NCBI RefSeq assembly: GCF_024195285.1
Contig: NZ_JALHBS010000007.1
Coordinates: 78,450-142,449 of the forward strand
Source of the DNA: Aurantimonas marianensis
GTDB taxonomy: Bacteria > Pseudomonadota > Alphaproteobacteria > Rhizobiales > Rhizobiaceae
DNA: 64,000 nucleotides
Reading direction: 5' to 3'
Shown piece by piece: positions 1-8,903 of the stretch. The stretch's first letter is position 1, and each line of letters opens with the position of its first letter. The notes under the pieces were generated by a model. The model worked only from the letters and a program-made list of their open reading frames with translations. It was not told where the DNA came from and did no database searches. A program made the translations under genes and the position numbers.

Positions 1-859
1 ATCTGAATTCGTCAATAGACGTTTCACAAAGTGGACCAATAATTACCCTGTTGGGAGTGATTCCGGGGCGAATTGTATCCCCGAGGGTAACATATTTCTT
101 TCCGTCTTGATTTGAGATCGGCTTCGCTAACGTTGTCCTGCAAAATTTTGGTATTGCGAACCCCAAGGGGAAATTAAATATCCGGGCCTCTCTTTCATCT
201 ATAAAAGAAGGGTCCTTATGGGTCGAGCAGTATACGAGGAATTTTGATAAAAACGTTGCATCATAGGATATTTCTTGATCTCTTAATAAAAATCTTTCAT
301 CATTTGTTCTGATGTATATAAATCTAAGCAAGTTAATAAAGGACTGCTCTACCATTCCTTTATAATCTTGAGAGTTTTTATCGACTCCATAGCTTATATC
401 AGCTATTCCAATTTTCTCAAATGAATAAAAGCTATCTTCCGAATGTATAAGGCGCGCGACGTCATCATGCGAAAATTGAAGGCAGAAGCCTTTATTTTTT
501 GTATATCGATCCCAGAGCGATAATATTCCGTGATCATTTTCCTCCTCGTTCCGGCCTTTGGCGAAAGAGGTTATATACAGGGACCCATAGCCTCTGGTTT
601 CGGCGGAGTGTTTCTTTAAATACGAAATATACTCGGATAAGAAGCCATTCTTAATAGCGGTGTAAGAATTTTCACGGAAACTCTGCGGGCCAATGTGCGC
701 AAAGACCCATTCTATCGCGTCCAACAATATATTATTAGCGGCATATCCAAATTCGCTTGTATCATTTAGGCTAAGATATTCGGTAGACCGTAGAGAATTT
801 TCACGTAAAATTCCGATTAATCCGGTTTCCGAAGTGTAATGGGAGAGGGTGTCCATCAT
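1..859 (-). CDS. DUF2971 family protein, partial (continues past the left edge)
   Basis: The minus-strand frame is open from a double ATG (859 and 856) to the window edge, at least 285 codons, so the C-terminus is missing. Numbered from the second ATG, the protein opens with HYTS (6-9) and a GLIGIL stretch, has YLSLND..EF near 27-36, SLWDRY at 113-118 followed by a KGFCLQF strand, EREAR at 221-225 and IIGP at 272-275. This motif order is that of DUF2971 (PF11185), whose biochemical function is not established as far as I know. The opening HYT...IL block loosely resembles ADP-ribosyltransferase-type proteins such as DarT; that is only an inference. Codons are AT-rich (many AAA, ATA, TTA), unlike all downstream genes, which suggests horizontal acquisition. 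No clear ribosome site precedes the start. Confidence 0.8.
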   Translation of the reverse strand, partial: MMDTLSHYTSETGLIGILRENSLRSTEYLSLNDTSEFGYAANNILLDAIEWVFAHIGPQSFRENSYTAIKNGFLSEYISYLKKHSAETRGYGSLYITSFAKGRNEEENDHGILSLWDRYTKNKGFCLQFSHDDVARLIHSEDSFYSFEKIGIADISYGVDKNSQDYKGMVEQSFINLLRFIYIRTNDERFLLRDQEISYDATFLSKFLVYCSTHKDPSFIDEREARIFNFPLGFAIPKFCRTTLAKPISNQDGKKYVTLGDTIRPGITPNRVIIGPLCETSIDEFR

Positions 860-957
860 TAATTTTCATGTTTTGTTTAAAAAAAACAAAGAGCTTTTTG
901 GCCGATCGAATTTTATATTTATTTCCGTTCAGTTTTGGTCAATTTCCTGCGATGGGT

Positions 958-1185
958 TTAGACTGGAAATTCCGATTTTTTATCCAGGCTTCCGGCCAGC
1001 TGTCCAGCGCTTTCAGATGAATTCTCTGCCTCTCCGGCGCTGCGGGGTCGTTCAGCACGCAGGATTATCCGACCGCCGGGATGAAGTTCAGCCTCGATAT
1101 CCCCGCCCCGAGCGATTCCCAGATGTTTCAGGACATCCTCAGGAAGCGTTATTCGGCCTTTCGATGTGATGATTAATGTCGTCAT
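958..1185 (-). CDS. AbrB/MazE/SpoVT-type DNA-binding protein
   Basis: A 75-residue protein whose first 45 residues form a typical swapped-hairpin AbrB domain: ITSKGRITLPEDVLKHLGI followed by GGDIEAEL and RIILRAE. Such proteins bind DNA as dimers and serve either as transition-state regulators or as antitoxins to PIN or MazF toxins. The last 30 residues are polar and unstructured in appearance. No toxin gene lies next to it inside the window, so it is an orphan here; a partner could have been lost in the AT-rich stretch on its left. The start ATG has only a weak ribosome site. Confidence 0.75.
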   Translation of the reverse strand: MTTLIITSKGRITLPEDVLKHLGIARGGDIEAELHPGGRIILRAERPRSAGEAENSSESAGQLAGSLDKKSEFPV

Positions 1186-1255
1186 CGTCTTTTAGCCCGC
1201 TGCAGAACCAGCGTAAGGGAAGGCGAAATTTCCGGCAAGCGTCATAGTCGCCGCC

Positions 1256-1930
1256 TCAGGCTGCCCGCCCGCTCTCCTTGACCGCCTCGATCAGGCGGAG
1301 GGCGTCGGGGCTCGCCCATTCGGCCGGGCCATTGATCGCGGCGCGGGCGCAGCCATCGGGGCCGACCAGCACCGAGACGGGCAGACCGTAAGCCAGCCCC
1401 CGGCCCTTCAGATCGTCAAAGACCCCCATCGTTTCGTCGCGATAGAGCGGCAGGGCGGTCAGCTTGGTCTCGGCGTAGAACTTCTTCGGCTTGTCGATGT
1501 CGCCGGTGTCGATGTTGATCGGGATCACGGCGAAATCCTCGCCGCCCTCCTGCTGCTCCAGCGCGTCGAGCGCCGGCATCTCCTCGCGGCAGGGCACGCA
1601 CCAGGTCGCCCACAGATTGACCAGCAGCGTCTTGCCGGAAAAATTCCCCAAGCTTACCGGCTGGCCGTCGCCGTCCGTAAACGCCATCGCCGAGATGTCG
1701 AAGGGCGTGTCGAGGGCCTGCACGGCGGCGACCTCGCCGCGCGCCGCGCCGTCGATCGCGGCATAGACCGTCTCGTCGGCCGCACAGGACGCGGCGGCGA
1801 CTTCGTTGCCAGACCCCGTCTCGCTCACGTATAGGACGGCACCGCCCGCCGCGACGCCCATGACCAGCGCGATTGCGGCGATGAGACCGAGCCGCCGCCC
1901 GTTTGAAGCCTGTCGTGTTTCCTCGGACAT
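1256..1930 (-). CDS. tlpA: TlpA-family thiol:disulfide interchange protein
   Basis: A 224-residue membrane-anchored thioredoxin-like protein. Residues 13-33 form a single N-terminal transmembrane segment, and the periplasmic domain carries [13 protein letters not shown], the CxxC active site of TlpA/CcmG reductases. These proteins reduce periplasmic disulfides, often for cytochrome oxidase or cytochrome c assembly. The gene is divergent from argH with only 26 bases between the two starts, so both promoters must overlap or lie inside coding sequence. The tlpA/argH arrangement is common in Hyphomicrobiales. The exact in vivo partner is unknown. Confidence 0.88.
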   Translation of the reverse strand: MSEETRQASNGRRLGLIAAIALVMGVAAGGAVLYVSETGSGNEVAAASCAADETVYAAIDGAARGEVAAVQALDTPFDISAMAFTDGDGQPVSLGNFSGKTLLVNLWATWCVPCREEMPALDALEQQEGGEDFAVIPINIDTGDIDKPKKFYAETKLTALPLYRDETMGVFDDLKGRGLAYGLPVSVLVGPDGCARAAINGPAEWASPDALRLIEAVKESGRAA

Positions 1931-1956
1931 ATTGTCAAAAGCCCTTTCGAGTATTC

Positions 1957-3396
1957 ATGCGCCAGAAGACCAGCAACGTCCCCATTTCGAGCAAGGCCCC
2001 CACGTCCAGCAACGCGATGTGGGGCGGTCGCTTTGCCTCCGGACCCGACGCCATCATGGAGGAGATCAACGCCTCGATCGATTTCGATCGACGGCTTTAT
2101 GACGAGGATATCGCCGGTTCAAAAGCCCATGCCGCCATGCTGGCGGATCAAGGCATCATTTCGGCCGAGGACGCCAGCCAGATCATAGCGGGTCTGGAGG
2201 ACATCCGGGCCGAGATCGCCGACGGGTGCTTCACTTTCTCGCGAGAGCGCGAGGACATCCACATGAATGTCGAGGCGCGGCTGGCCGAACTGATCGGTCC
2301 CGCGGCCGGCCGGCTGCACACCGCCCGTTCGCGCAACGATCAGGTCGCGGTTGATTTCCGCCTGCATGTAAAGGCGGCGTTCGGCGCGCTTGCCGAAGCG
2401 CTGGAAGCCTTCATCGACGCGCTGCTCGACAAGGCAGAGGCGCATGCCGACACGGTCATGCCCGGCTTTACGCACCTTCAGGTGGCACAGCCGGTCACCT
2501 TCGGCCACCATTGCCTCGCCTATGTCGAGATGGCGGCCCGCGACCTGTCGCGCTGCCGCGACGCGATCACCCGTCTCGACGAATGTCCGCTCGGCGCAGC
2601 GGCGCTCGCCGGCACCGGCTTTGCCATCGACCGGCACCAGACGGCGGCCGCGCTGGGCTTTCGCGAGCCGACGCGCAACTCGCTCGATTCGGTGTCCGAC
2701 CGCGATTTCGCGCTGGAATTTCTCTCGGTCGCGGCGATCTGCGGCACGCATCTGTCGCGTCTGGCCGAGGAGATCGTCATCTGGTCGACACCGCAATTCG
2801 GCTTCGTGCGGCTGTCGGATGCTTTCTCGACCGGTTCCTCGATCATGCCGCAGAAGAAGAACCCGGATGCCGCCGAGCTGGTCCGGGCCAAGCCCGGCCG
2901 CATCAATGGGGCGCTGATCTCGCTGCTGACCGTGATGAAGGGGCTGCCGCTCAGCTACTCCAAGGACATGCAGGAAGACAAGGAACAGGTCTTCGATGCC
3001 ATCGATTCGCTTGCTCTCGCGCTCGCCGCCGCCACCGGCATGGTCCGTGACATGGCGATCGACGAACAAGCGATGCGACGCGCGGCCGGGCACGGCTTTT
3101 CCACCGCCACCGATCTCGCCGACTGGCTGGTGCGCGAACTCGGCCTGCCGTTCCGCGAGGCGCATCATGTGACCGGACGGGCGGTAGCGCTCGCCGAAGA
3201 GCGGGGCGTCGGGCTCGAGGATCTGCCCCTGGATCTTCTGCAAACGCTCGAGGCGCGGATCACCGACGCGGTCTATTCCGTGCTCGGCGTCGATGCCTCG
3301 GTGAACAGCCGGACGAGCTTCGGCGGCACCGCGCCTGCCAATGTCCGCGCCCAGATCGCCTATTGGCGCGATCGACTCGGCGGCAAGGGCGAATAG
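1957..3396 (+). CDS. argH: Argininosuccinate lyase
   Basis: Splits argininosuccinate into arginine and fumarate, the last step of arginine synthesis, as a cytoplasmic tetramer. The MWGGRF start of the conserved core, the HTARSRNDQ substrate loop and the [12 protein letters not shown] fumarase/aspartase signature near residue 295 are all present. I chose the ATG at 1957 (479 residues); the first 20 residues are a non-conserved lead and translation could also begin at 2017, right at MWGGRF. An upstream in-frame ATG at 1903 would overlap the divergent tlpA coding region and is unlikely. It is followed by a small lipoprotein gene and lysA, a standard order in this group. Confidence 0.97.
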   Translation: MRQKTSNVPISSKAPTSSNAMWGGRFASGPDAIMEEINASIDFDRRLYDEDIAGSKAHAAMLADQGIISAEDASQIIAGLEDIRAEIADGCFTFSREREDIHMNVEARLAELIGPAAGRLHTARSRNDQVAVDFRLHVKAAFGALAEALEAFIDALLDKAEAHADTVMPGFTHLQVAQPVTFGHHCLAYVEMAARDLSRCRDAITRLDECPLGAAALAGTGFAIDRHQTAAALGFREPTRNSLDSVSDRDFALEFLSVAAICGTHLSRLAEEIVIWSTPQFGFVRLSDAFSTGSSIMPQKKNPDAAELVRAKPGRINGALISLLTVMKGLPLSYSKDMQEDKEQVFDAIDSLALALAAATGMVRDMAIDEQAMRRAAGHGFSTATDLADWLVRELGLPFREAHHVTGRAVALAEERGVGLEDLPLDLLQTLEARITDAVYSVLGVDASVNSRTSFGGTAPANVRAQIAYWRDRLGGKGE

Positions 3397-3484
3397 TTTC
3401 GGCGGGTGGTGATTTCTTCGTCGCGAACCGCTATCACCGCGTTGACGGGGATCGACGATAGGCGACGGGCTGAGGGGTGACGGG

Positions 3485-3787
3485 ATGACGGAGCGATCGA
3501 GCCTTGCGGCCAAGCCGGCGCTGATTGTGGCCGTGCTGTCGGTTCTCGGCGGTTGCGGCGTGAAGAACCTGCCGGTGGCGCCGGATACCAACGAGGTGCC
3601 TTCCGTGGTGACGGAACAGACCAGAGGCGGCACGACAAACGTTCTGGGCAGCGGCGAGACCGGCACGGCCATTCGCGCCGCGCGGATCTCGAGCGTGCAG
3701 AACGACAATATGGTCAGCGCCGCCGAGGCCGCGCGTAACGAAGGCGTTTCCGGCAAGCGGTTCTTCCTCGATCCGCTGCTGAACTAA
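3485..3787 (+). CDS. lptM: Small LptM-like lipoprotein
   Basis: A 100-residue lipoprotein. The signal segment ends in the lipobox LGGC, and the mature start CGVKNLPVAPD fits the CGxKgPl pattern of LptM (formerly YifL), which in enterobacteria helps mature the LptD/LptE lipopolysaccharide translocon at the outer membrane. The rest is polar without recognisable domains and is longer than enterobacterial LptM. In Hyphomicrobiales a lipoprotein of this kind lies between argH and lysA, as here. The assignment rests on the short motif and position, so the LptM role is probable rather than certain. Confidence 0.72.
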   Translation: MTERSSLAAKPALIVAVLSVLGGCGVKNLPVAPDTNEVPSVVTEQTRGGTTNVLGSGETGTAIRAARISSVQNDNMVSAAEAARNEGVSGKRFFLDPLLN

Positions 3788-3877
3788 TGGTCCGATTTCG
3801 ACTTTTGCATCCCGCTTGGAGCGTCCTGGCAAGCATATGGCGAAATCGAAGGATCACTAGCGACTTTATGACCCTCC

Positions 3878-3947
3878 TGGATTCTGCAAATTCGACATTT
3901 GATTTCGAGTCCGCCGCACGTGGATATCAAATGTCAAATTCAATCCA
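3878..3947. repeat. Imperfect long inverted repeat upstream of lysA
   Basis: Perfect 10-bp arms GACATTTGAT (3894-3903) and ATCAAATGTC (3926-3935) are nested inside outer arms TGGATT (3878-3883) and AATCCA (3942-3947), with near-complementary AAATTC/GAATTT stretches between. It lies in the 206-base gap between the lipoprotein gene and lysA, is AT-rich compared with its surroundings, and has no U-tract typical of a terminator. It could be an operator, a leader structure or a dispersed palindromic element. Confidence 0.55.
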
Positions 3948-3993
3948 CTAGATCCGAAACCGAGCCGGTCATTCCGCTCCGACAAGCCTTGCC

Positions 3994-5274
3994 ATGAACC
4001 ATTTCGAAATCCGGGACGGCGCCCTCCACGCCGAGGGCGTCAGTGTGGCGGCGATCGCGCGCGACATCGGCACGCCGTTCTATTGCTATTCGACCGCGAC
4101 ATTGACCCGGCACTACGAGGTCTTCGCCCGTGCCTTCGCCGATATCGACGCGCTGGTCTGCTATGCCATGAAGGCGAACTCCAACCAGGCGGTGCTGGCG
4201 ACGCTGGCCCGGCTCGGGGCGGGGGCGGACGTGGTTTCGGGCGGCGAGTTGCTGCGCGCGCTCAAGGCCGGGATTCCGCCGGAAAAGATCATGTTCTCCG
4301 GGGTCGGCAAGACCATCGAGGAGATCGATCTGGCGCTGGCCTCGCGGATCTTCTGCTTCAACGTCGAATCCGAGCCCGAACTGGACGCGATCTCGGCCCG
4401 CGCCGCACGGGCCGGTGCCAGCGCGAATGTCTCTTTTCGCATCAATCCGGACGTCGACGCGCGCACCCACGCGAAGATTTCCACCGGCAAGAAGTCCGAC
4501 AAGTTCGGCATCGCCTTCGAACGGGCGGAAGCGGTCTACGACCGCGCCCGCTCGCTGCCGGGCATTCACGTTTCCGGCATCGACATGCATATCGGAAGCC
4601 AGATCGTCGAGCTGGAGCCGTTCGATCAAGCGTTCGACCGGCTTGCCGATCTGGTGCGCAAGCTGCGTGCGAAGGGCCACAGGATCGACCACATCGACCT
4701 CGGCGGCGGCCCCGGCGTGCCCTACCGCCGCGACAACGCGCCGCCGCCGGAACCGCCGGCCTATGCCGAGATCGTCAAGCGGCACGTGCGCGACCTCGAC
4801 TGCCAGGTGGTGTTCGAGCCCGGCCGGCTGATCGCCGCCAATGCGGGCATTCTGGTTGCGAAGGTTCTCTATGTGAAGAAGGCGGAAGGCAAGATCTTCG
4901 TCATTGTCGACGCGGCGATGAACGATCTGATTCGCCCGACGCTGTACGACGCCTGGCACGACATCCATACGGTGATCGAGACGCCGGATGCGCCGCGAAT
5001 CATCGCCGATGTGGTCGGGCCGGTCTGCGAGAGCGGCGATTTCCTCGCCAAGGATCGCGACCTGCCGAGCGTCGAAGCCGGCGATCTCGTCTATGTCTCG
5101 TCCGCCGGGGCCTATGGGGCAGTGCAATCCAACACCTACAATTCCCGCCCGCTTGTCGCCGAGGTGATGGTCCGGGACGACGCCTTTCATGTCGTCCGCC
5201 CGCGCCAGACGATCGATGATCTGATCGGTCTCGATCGGCTGCCGCCCTGGCTGGAACCGGAGGGCGGCGTCTGA
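3994..5274 (+). CDS. lysA: Diaminopimelate decarboxylase
   Basis: PLP enzyme that decarboxylates meso-diaminopimelate to L-lysine, the final step of the pathway. The 426-residue length is typical. The PLP lysine sits in CYAMKANSNQ near residue 60, HIGSQI and DLGGGPG are the phosphate-binding elements of the alanine racemase-like barrel, and CESGDFLAKDR near residue 346 supplies the catalytic cysteine from the neighbouring subunit. The final residues are GGV. It is followed after 97 bases by the DUF4175 gene, the usual neighbour in this order. Confidence 0.97.
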   Translation: MNHFEIRDGALHAEGVSVAAIARDIGTPFYCYSTATLTRHYEVFARAFADIDALVCYAMKANSNQAVLATLARLGAGADVVSGGELLRALKAGIPPEKIMFSGVGKTIEEIDLALASRIFCFNVESEPELDAISARAARAGASANVSFRINPDVDARTHAKISTGKKSDKFGIAFERAEAVYDRARSLPGIHVSGIDMHIGSQIVELEPFDQAFDRLADLVRKLRAKGHRIDHIDLGGGPGVPYRRDNAPPPEPPAYAEIVKRHVRDLDCQVVFEPGRLIAANAGILVAKVLYVKKAEGKIFVIVDAAMNDLIRPTLYDAWHDIHTVIETPDAPRIIADVVGPVCESGDFLAKDRDLPSVEAGDLVYVSSAGAYGAVQSNTYNSRPLVAEVMVRDDAFHVVRPRQTIDDLIGLDRLPPWLEPEGGV

Positions 5275-5371
5275 TCGCGCTTGGCGCGCCTTCACAGCTG
5301 CGTCACCCGCCTCGCCTTCGCCGTAAAATCGGGTAAGGTTCCACGCACGGAGAAACAGCGAGAGCGGGCCC

Positions 5372-7984
5372 ATGGCCGATACCGACCGGCACGACGACTG
5401 GACCAAGGCCGGACGGATCGCGTGGACGCGGACGTTCGCCGCCACGGCGCTCCTCGTCGAGCGGGTATGGCCGCTCGTGCTGGCCTTTGCGAGTCTCGCC
5501 GGAATCTTCCTGATCCTGTCCTGGTTCGGCCTGTTCGCCGCGATGCCGTTCTATGGCCGGGTCGCGGTGCTGGCGGCTCTCACCGGCCTTGCGATCGCCG
5601 CGCTCTGGTTCAATCGGGGGGTGCGGCCGCCGACGGCTGGCGACATCGACGCCCGGATCGAGAGCGTCAGCCGCCTGTCTCACCAGCCGCTGCGCGTCCA
5701 GGGCGATCACGCCGTCTCGGACGATCCCTTCGCGCGGGCGCTTTGGCGCGAGCACCAGCGGCGCATGGCCGAGCGGCTGCGCGATCTCAGCGGCGGTTCT
5801 CCCAACACCCGTACCGAGCGGCTGGACCCGTTTGGCCTGCGCGCGCTTGTCGCGCTGCTCCTTGTCACGGCCTTCGCCTTTTCCTTCGGACCCGGCGGCG
5901 GCCGGGTTCTCGACGCATTTGCTCCGGCAGACGCGCAAGCCGTGGCCGTCGCCCGTGTCGACGCCTGGGTGACGCCGCCGACCTATACCGGCCGGGCGCC
6001 GATCTTCCTGACCGATGCCGGGGGCGTAGGCGAGGGGCCGATTGGCGTTCCCGAAGGCAGCGTCCTGTCCGTCCGGCTGTCCGACGGCGCCGCCGCCGAC
6101 CTCGTCTTCACGCCGACGGGCGAGGGGGCGGCACCGGTCGCCGTCGCACCGGTCGGCGCCGACGAAACGGCCGCGATGGCGCAGGATCAGGATGACGCCG
6201 CACCGAAACCGGCGAAGGTCGCGGCCGGCCCGCGCGAATATGCCTTTACCCTCGCCGAGAGCGGCGAAGCGGCGCTCGCCACCGCCTTTTCGACGCTCGG
6301 CCGCTGGAATTTTTCGGTAACGCCGGACGACGACCCCGGCATCGCCTTCAAGGAGGAGCCGAGCGAAGCCCGCAACGGCGCGCTGCAGCTCGCCTATACC
6401 GTCACCGACGATTACGGCGTGCGCAAGGGACGCGCGGAGATCGTCGTTACCGACGAGATCGTCGCCGCCAATGCGCGGCCACTGGTCGCCGCGCCCGAAA
6501 TCAACCTTTCTCTGCCCCGCCGCAGCAAGGGCGCGGCCGAGGGCCGCACCAGCGCCGATCTCACGGAAAGTCCCTATGCCGGGGCAAAGGTGGCGATGAC
6601 GCTCGTTGCCACAGACGACGCCGGCCAGTCCGGCCGTTCCGAAACGATACCGCTGACCTTGCCGGAGCGGCGGTTCACCAATCCGCTCGCCCGCGCCGTC
6701 ATCGAGCAGCGGCGCATGCTGGCGCTCGATGCCAACACGGTGCCGCGTGTCGTCGAGATGCTCGACGCGGTCACGCTGCGCGGCGAGGAGTTCATCGAGA
6801 ACCCGGCCGACTATCTGGCGCTGCGCGCCGCGCGCACCCGCATCGCCACCGCCTATAACGACGACGCATTGCTGTCGTCGGTGGACTTTCTGTGGGAGAT
6901 CGCGCTCGGCATCGAGGACGGCAATCTGTCGCTGGCCGAACGGCGGTTGCGGGACGCGCGCGAGCAGCTTGCCGAAGCGCTGGAGGAGGGCGCGTCGGAC
7001 GCCGAGATCGACCGGCTGATGCAGGAACTGCGCGAGGCGATGCGGGAATATATGCAGGCCTTGGCGGAAGCGCTGCGCAACCAGCCGCCGATGAGCCAGG
7101 ATCAGCTGCAGTTGGGCGACATGCAGGAGCTGCGACCGCAGGATCTCGAGCGGATGCTGGACCGGATCGAGGATCTGGCGAAATCGGGCTCCAAGGATGC
7201 CGCCCAGCAGCTCCTCTCCGAACTCCAGCAGATGATGGACAACCTCCAGGCGATGCGGCCGGGCCAGCAGCAGCAGGGCGAACAGAGCGCCATGCAGCAG
7301 CAGATGAACAAGCTCGGCGAGATGCTGCAACGCCAGCAGCAGCTGATGGACCAGACCTTCGATCTCGGCCGCAGGCAGTTCCAGCGCCAGCAGCAGGACC
7401 GCCAGCCCGGCGAGCCGCAGCAGGGCCAACCGCAGGACGGCCAGCAGGGCGAGCCGCTGACCGCCGAACAGCTGCGGGAGATGATGGAGCAGCTACAGGA
7501 ACAGCAGGGCCAGCTCCAGCAGGAGCTGGAAGCCTTGCAGCAGCAGCTGGAGGGAATGGGCATGGAGCCGTCCGAGGGCTTCGGCGAGGCGGGCGAGGCG
7601 ATGGGCAAGGCCGAGGGCGCGCTCGGCAAGGGCGAGGACGGCGAGGCGGTCGGCCAGCAGGGCCGCGCCATGGAGGCGCTGCGCCGCGGCGGGCAGGACA
7701 TGATGCGGCAGATGCAGGAAGCCATGCAGGGGCAGGGCAGCCAAGGCGCGCAAGGGCAGATGGGCCAGGGCTTCGGCGGCCAGCAGCAGCGCTCCGGCCG
7801 CGATCCGCTCGGCCGCCAGCGCCAGACCGAGGGACCGGATTTCGGCCAGGATGTCGGCGTGCCGGACGAGATCGACACCCAGCGCGCCCGACGCATCCTC
7901 GACGCCATCCGCAACCGGCTCGGCGACGCGCTGTCACCGCAGCTCGAACGCGACTATCTGGAGCGGCTGCTCCAGACGCCGTAG
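5372..7984 (+). CDS. DUF4175 / TIGR02302 family membrane protein
   Basis: An 870-residue protein with two or three hydrophobic segments near the N-terminus (about residues 25-75 and 160-180), a central beta-rich periplasmic-looking region, and a long C-terminal region from about residue 500 that is rich in Gln, Met and Glu and probably coiled coil or disordered. This matches the TIGR02302/DUF4175 family found beside lysA in many Hyphomicrobiales; its function is unknown. A short gap separates it from lysA, so co-transcription is likely. The Gln-rich tail gives long false reading frames on the opposite strand, which I ignored. Confidence 0.88.
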   Translation: MADTDRHDDWTKAGRIAWTRTFAATALLVERVWPLVLAFASLAGIFLILSWFGLFAAMPFYGRVAVLAALTGLAIAALWFNRGVRPPTAGDIDARIESVSRLSHQPLRVQGDHAVSDDPFARALWREHQRRMAERLRDLSGGSPNTRTERLDPFGLRALVALLLVTAFAFSFGPGGGRVLDAFAPADAQAVAVARVDAWVTPPTYTGRAPIFLTDAGGVGEGPIGVPEGSVLSVRLSDGAAADLVFTPTGEGAAPVAVAPVGADETAAMAQDQDDAAPKPAKVAAGPREYAFTLAESGEAALATAFSTLGRWNFSVTPDDDPGIAFKEEPSEARNGALQLAYTVTDDYGVRKGRAEIVVTDEIVAANARPLVAAPEINLSLPRRSKGAAEGRTSADLTESPYAGAKVAMTLVATDDAGQSGRSETIPLTLPERRFTNPLARAVIEQRRMLALDANTVPRVVEMLDAVTLRGEEFIENPADYLALRAARTRIATAYNDDALLSSVDFLWEIALGIEDGNLSLAERRLRDAREQLAEALEEGASDAEIDRLMQELREAMREYMQALAEALRNQPPMSQDQLQLGDMQELRPQDLERMLDRIEDLAKSGSKDAAQQLLSELQQMMDNLQAMRPGQQQQGEQSAMQQQMNKLGEMLQRQQQLMDQTFDLGRRQFQRQQQDRQPGEPQQGQPQDGQQGEPLTAEQLREMMEQLQEQQGQLQQELEALQQQLEGMGMEPSEGFGEAGEAMGKAEGALGKGEDGEAVGQQGRAMEALRRGGQDMMRQMQEAMQGQGSQGAQGQMGQGFGGQQQRSGRDPLGRQRQTEGPDFGQDVGVPDEIDTQRARRILDAIRNRLGDALSPQLERDYLERLLQTP

Positions 7985-8014
7985 GGGATCCCTGCATCGT
8001 GCCCTGTCTGGGCG

Positions 8015-8368
8015 CTACGCCTCGACCAGTACCTCGAAACCGCCGAAGATCATGCGCTTGCCGTCGAAGGGCATCGGGTTCGTGTCCGGACTCATGCGCG
8101 GGTCTTCCATGACCTTCTGCATGCCCGCGTCGCGTACCGCTTTCGATGGCCAGACGATCCAGGAAAACACGATCGTTTCATCAGGCTTGCGCATGACCGC
8201 TGTGTGCATGGAGTTCAGCTTGCCCTCCGGCACGTCGTCGCCCCAGCACTCGGTCAGCGACAACGCACCATGTTCCTTGAACACCGCAGCCGCCATCGTG
8301 CTGTGTTCGCGGTAGGTCTCCTTGTTGGCGGTCGGGACCGCGGCGATCATTCCGTCGATATAGGGCAT
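8015..8368 (-). CDS. DUF1428 family protein (YbaA-like)
   Basis: A 117-residue protein matching the length and motifs of DUF1428: MPYIDGMIAAVP start, the central ECWGDDVPEGK segment and the closing KRMIFGGFEVL strand. Members have a dimeric alpha-beta barrel fold and no firmly known activity. It converges with the DUF4175 gene 30 bases away and lies downstream of the VOC gene on the same strand, together forming a small module divergent from marR. Confidence 0.9.
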   Translation of the reverse strand: MPYIDGMIAAVPTANKETYREHSTMAAAVFKEHGALSLTECWGDDVPEGKLNSMHTAVMRKPDETIVFSWIVWPSKAVRDAGMQKVMEDPRMSPDTNPMPFDGKRMIFGGFEVLVEA

Positions 8369-8428
8369 GGTGTCTCTCCTCTACTCACCGTTCGAACCGG
8401 AAGCAGCGACGAACCTTCGGCTCCCCGA

Positions 8429-8833
8429 TCATTCACCGCCACCCATCGCATCCGGGTTCATCCAGATCGGCTCCCAGATATGGCCGTCGGGATCGGAGAA
8501 TGCGCGGCCGTACATGAAACCGTGGTCCTGGGCGGTGCCAACCGGCTCGCCCCCGCTCGCCAGCGCCTGATCAGTCATCCGATCGACAGCCTCACGGCTA
8601 GCGAGTTGCAGCGCGGTGAGCACTTCGCTGACCTCGCGCGAATCGGCGATCCGCCTCGGCGTGAAGGTGGCGAATTTTTCGTGGGTCAGCAGCATCGCGG
8701 TGCAGGTGTCGCTGATCCGCATGGCGAGCCCGGTGTGGTCGCTGAATTTATCGTTGAAATCGAAACCGAGGCCGCTGAAAAACCGGCGCGATCGATCAAG
8801 GTCGGCGACCGGCAAATTGATATAGACGTGCAT
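8429..8833 (-). CDS. VOC superfamily (glyoxalase/bleomycin-resistance-like) protein
   Basis: A 134-residue vicinal-oxygen-chelate fold protein: YINLPVADLDRSRRFFSGLGF at the start and DPDGHIWEPIWMNP at the end, the typical beta-alpha-beta-beta-beta boundaries. The family includes metal-dependent lyases, dioxygenases and resistance proteins, and the substrate cannot be inferred here. The gene is divergent from a MarR regulator with a palindrome between them, which suggests it is the regulator's target. Confidence 0.85.
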   Translation of the reverse strand: MHVYINLPVADLDRSRRFFSGLGFDFNDKFSDHTGLAMRISDTCTAMLLTHEKFATFTPRRIADSREVSEVLTALQLASREAVDRMTDQALASGGEPVGTAQDHGFMYGRAFSDPDGHIWEPIWMNPDAMGGGE

Positions 8834-8886
8834 CGACGAACCGGGCTCCCTGCTGTGGTAGTCCGCGATACTAAGTGGACAAAAAC

Positions 8887-8898
8887 GTTGATGTCAAC
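8887..8898. promoter_or_regulatory. Candidate MarR operator GTTGATGTCAAC
   Basis: A palindrome with 5-bp arms (GTTGA-TG-TCAAC) lies 5 bases before the marR start, in the 70-base gap between the divergent VOC and marR genes. Position and symmetry fit autoregulation and control of the VOC gene. The arms are short, so this is a candidate only. Confidence 0.45.
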
Positions 8899-8903
8899 AT
8901 AAT

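Noticed and set aside
849..1169. Plus-strand frame of 106 codons overlapping the AbrB gene
   Set aside because: It has no family similarity and runs antisense to a clear AbrB domain.
5303..7429. Long minus-strand frame opposite the DUF4175 gene
   Set aside because: A shadow caused by high-GC, Gln-rich codons; no recognisable domain.
7000..7800. Gln/Gly-rich repeated stretch in the DUF4175 gene considered as a tandem repeat
   Set aside because: No fixed repeat unit; it is compositional bias in a disordered or coiled C-terminus.
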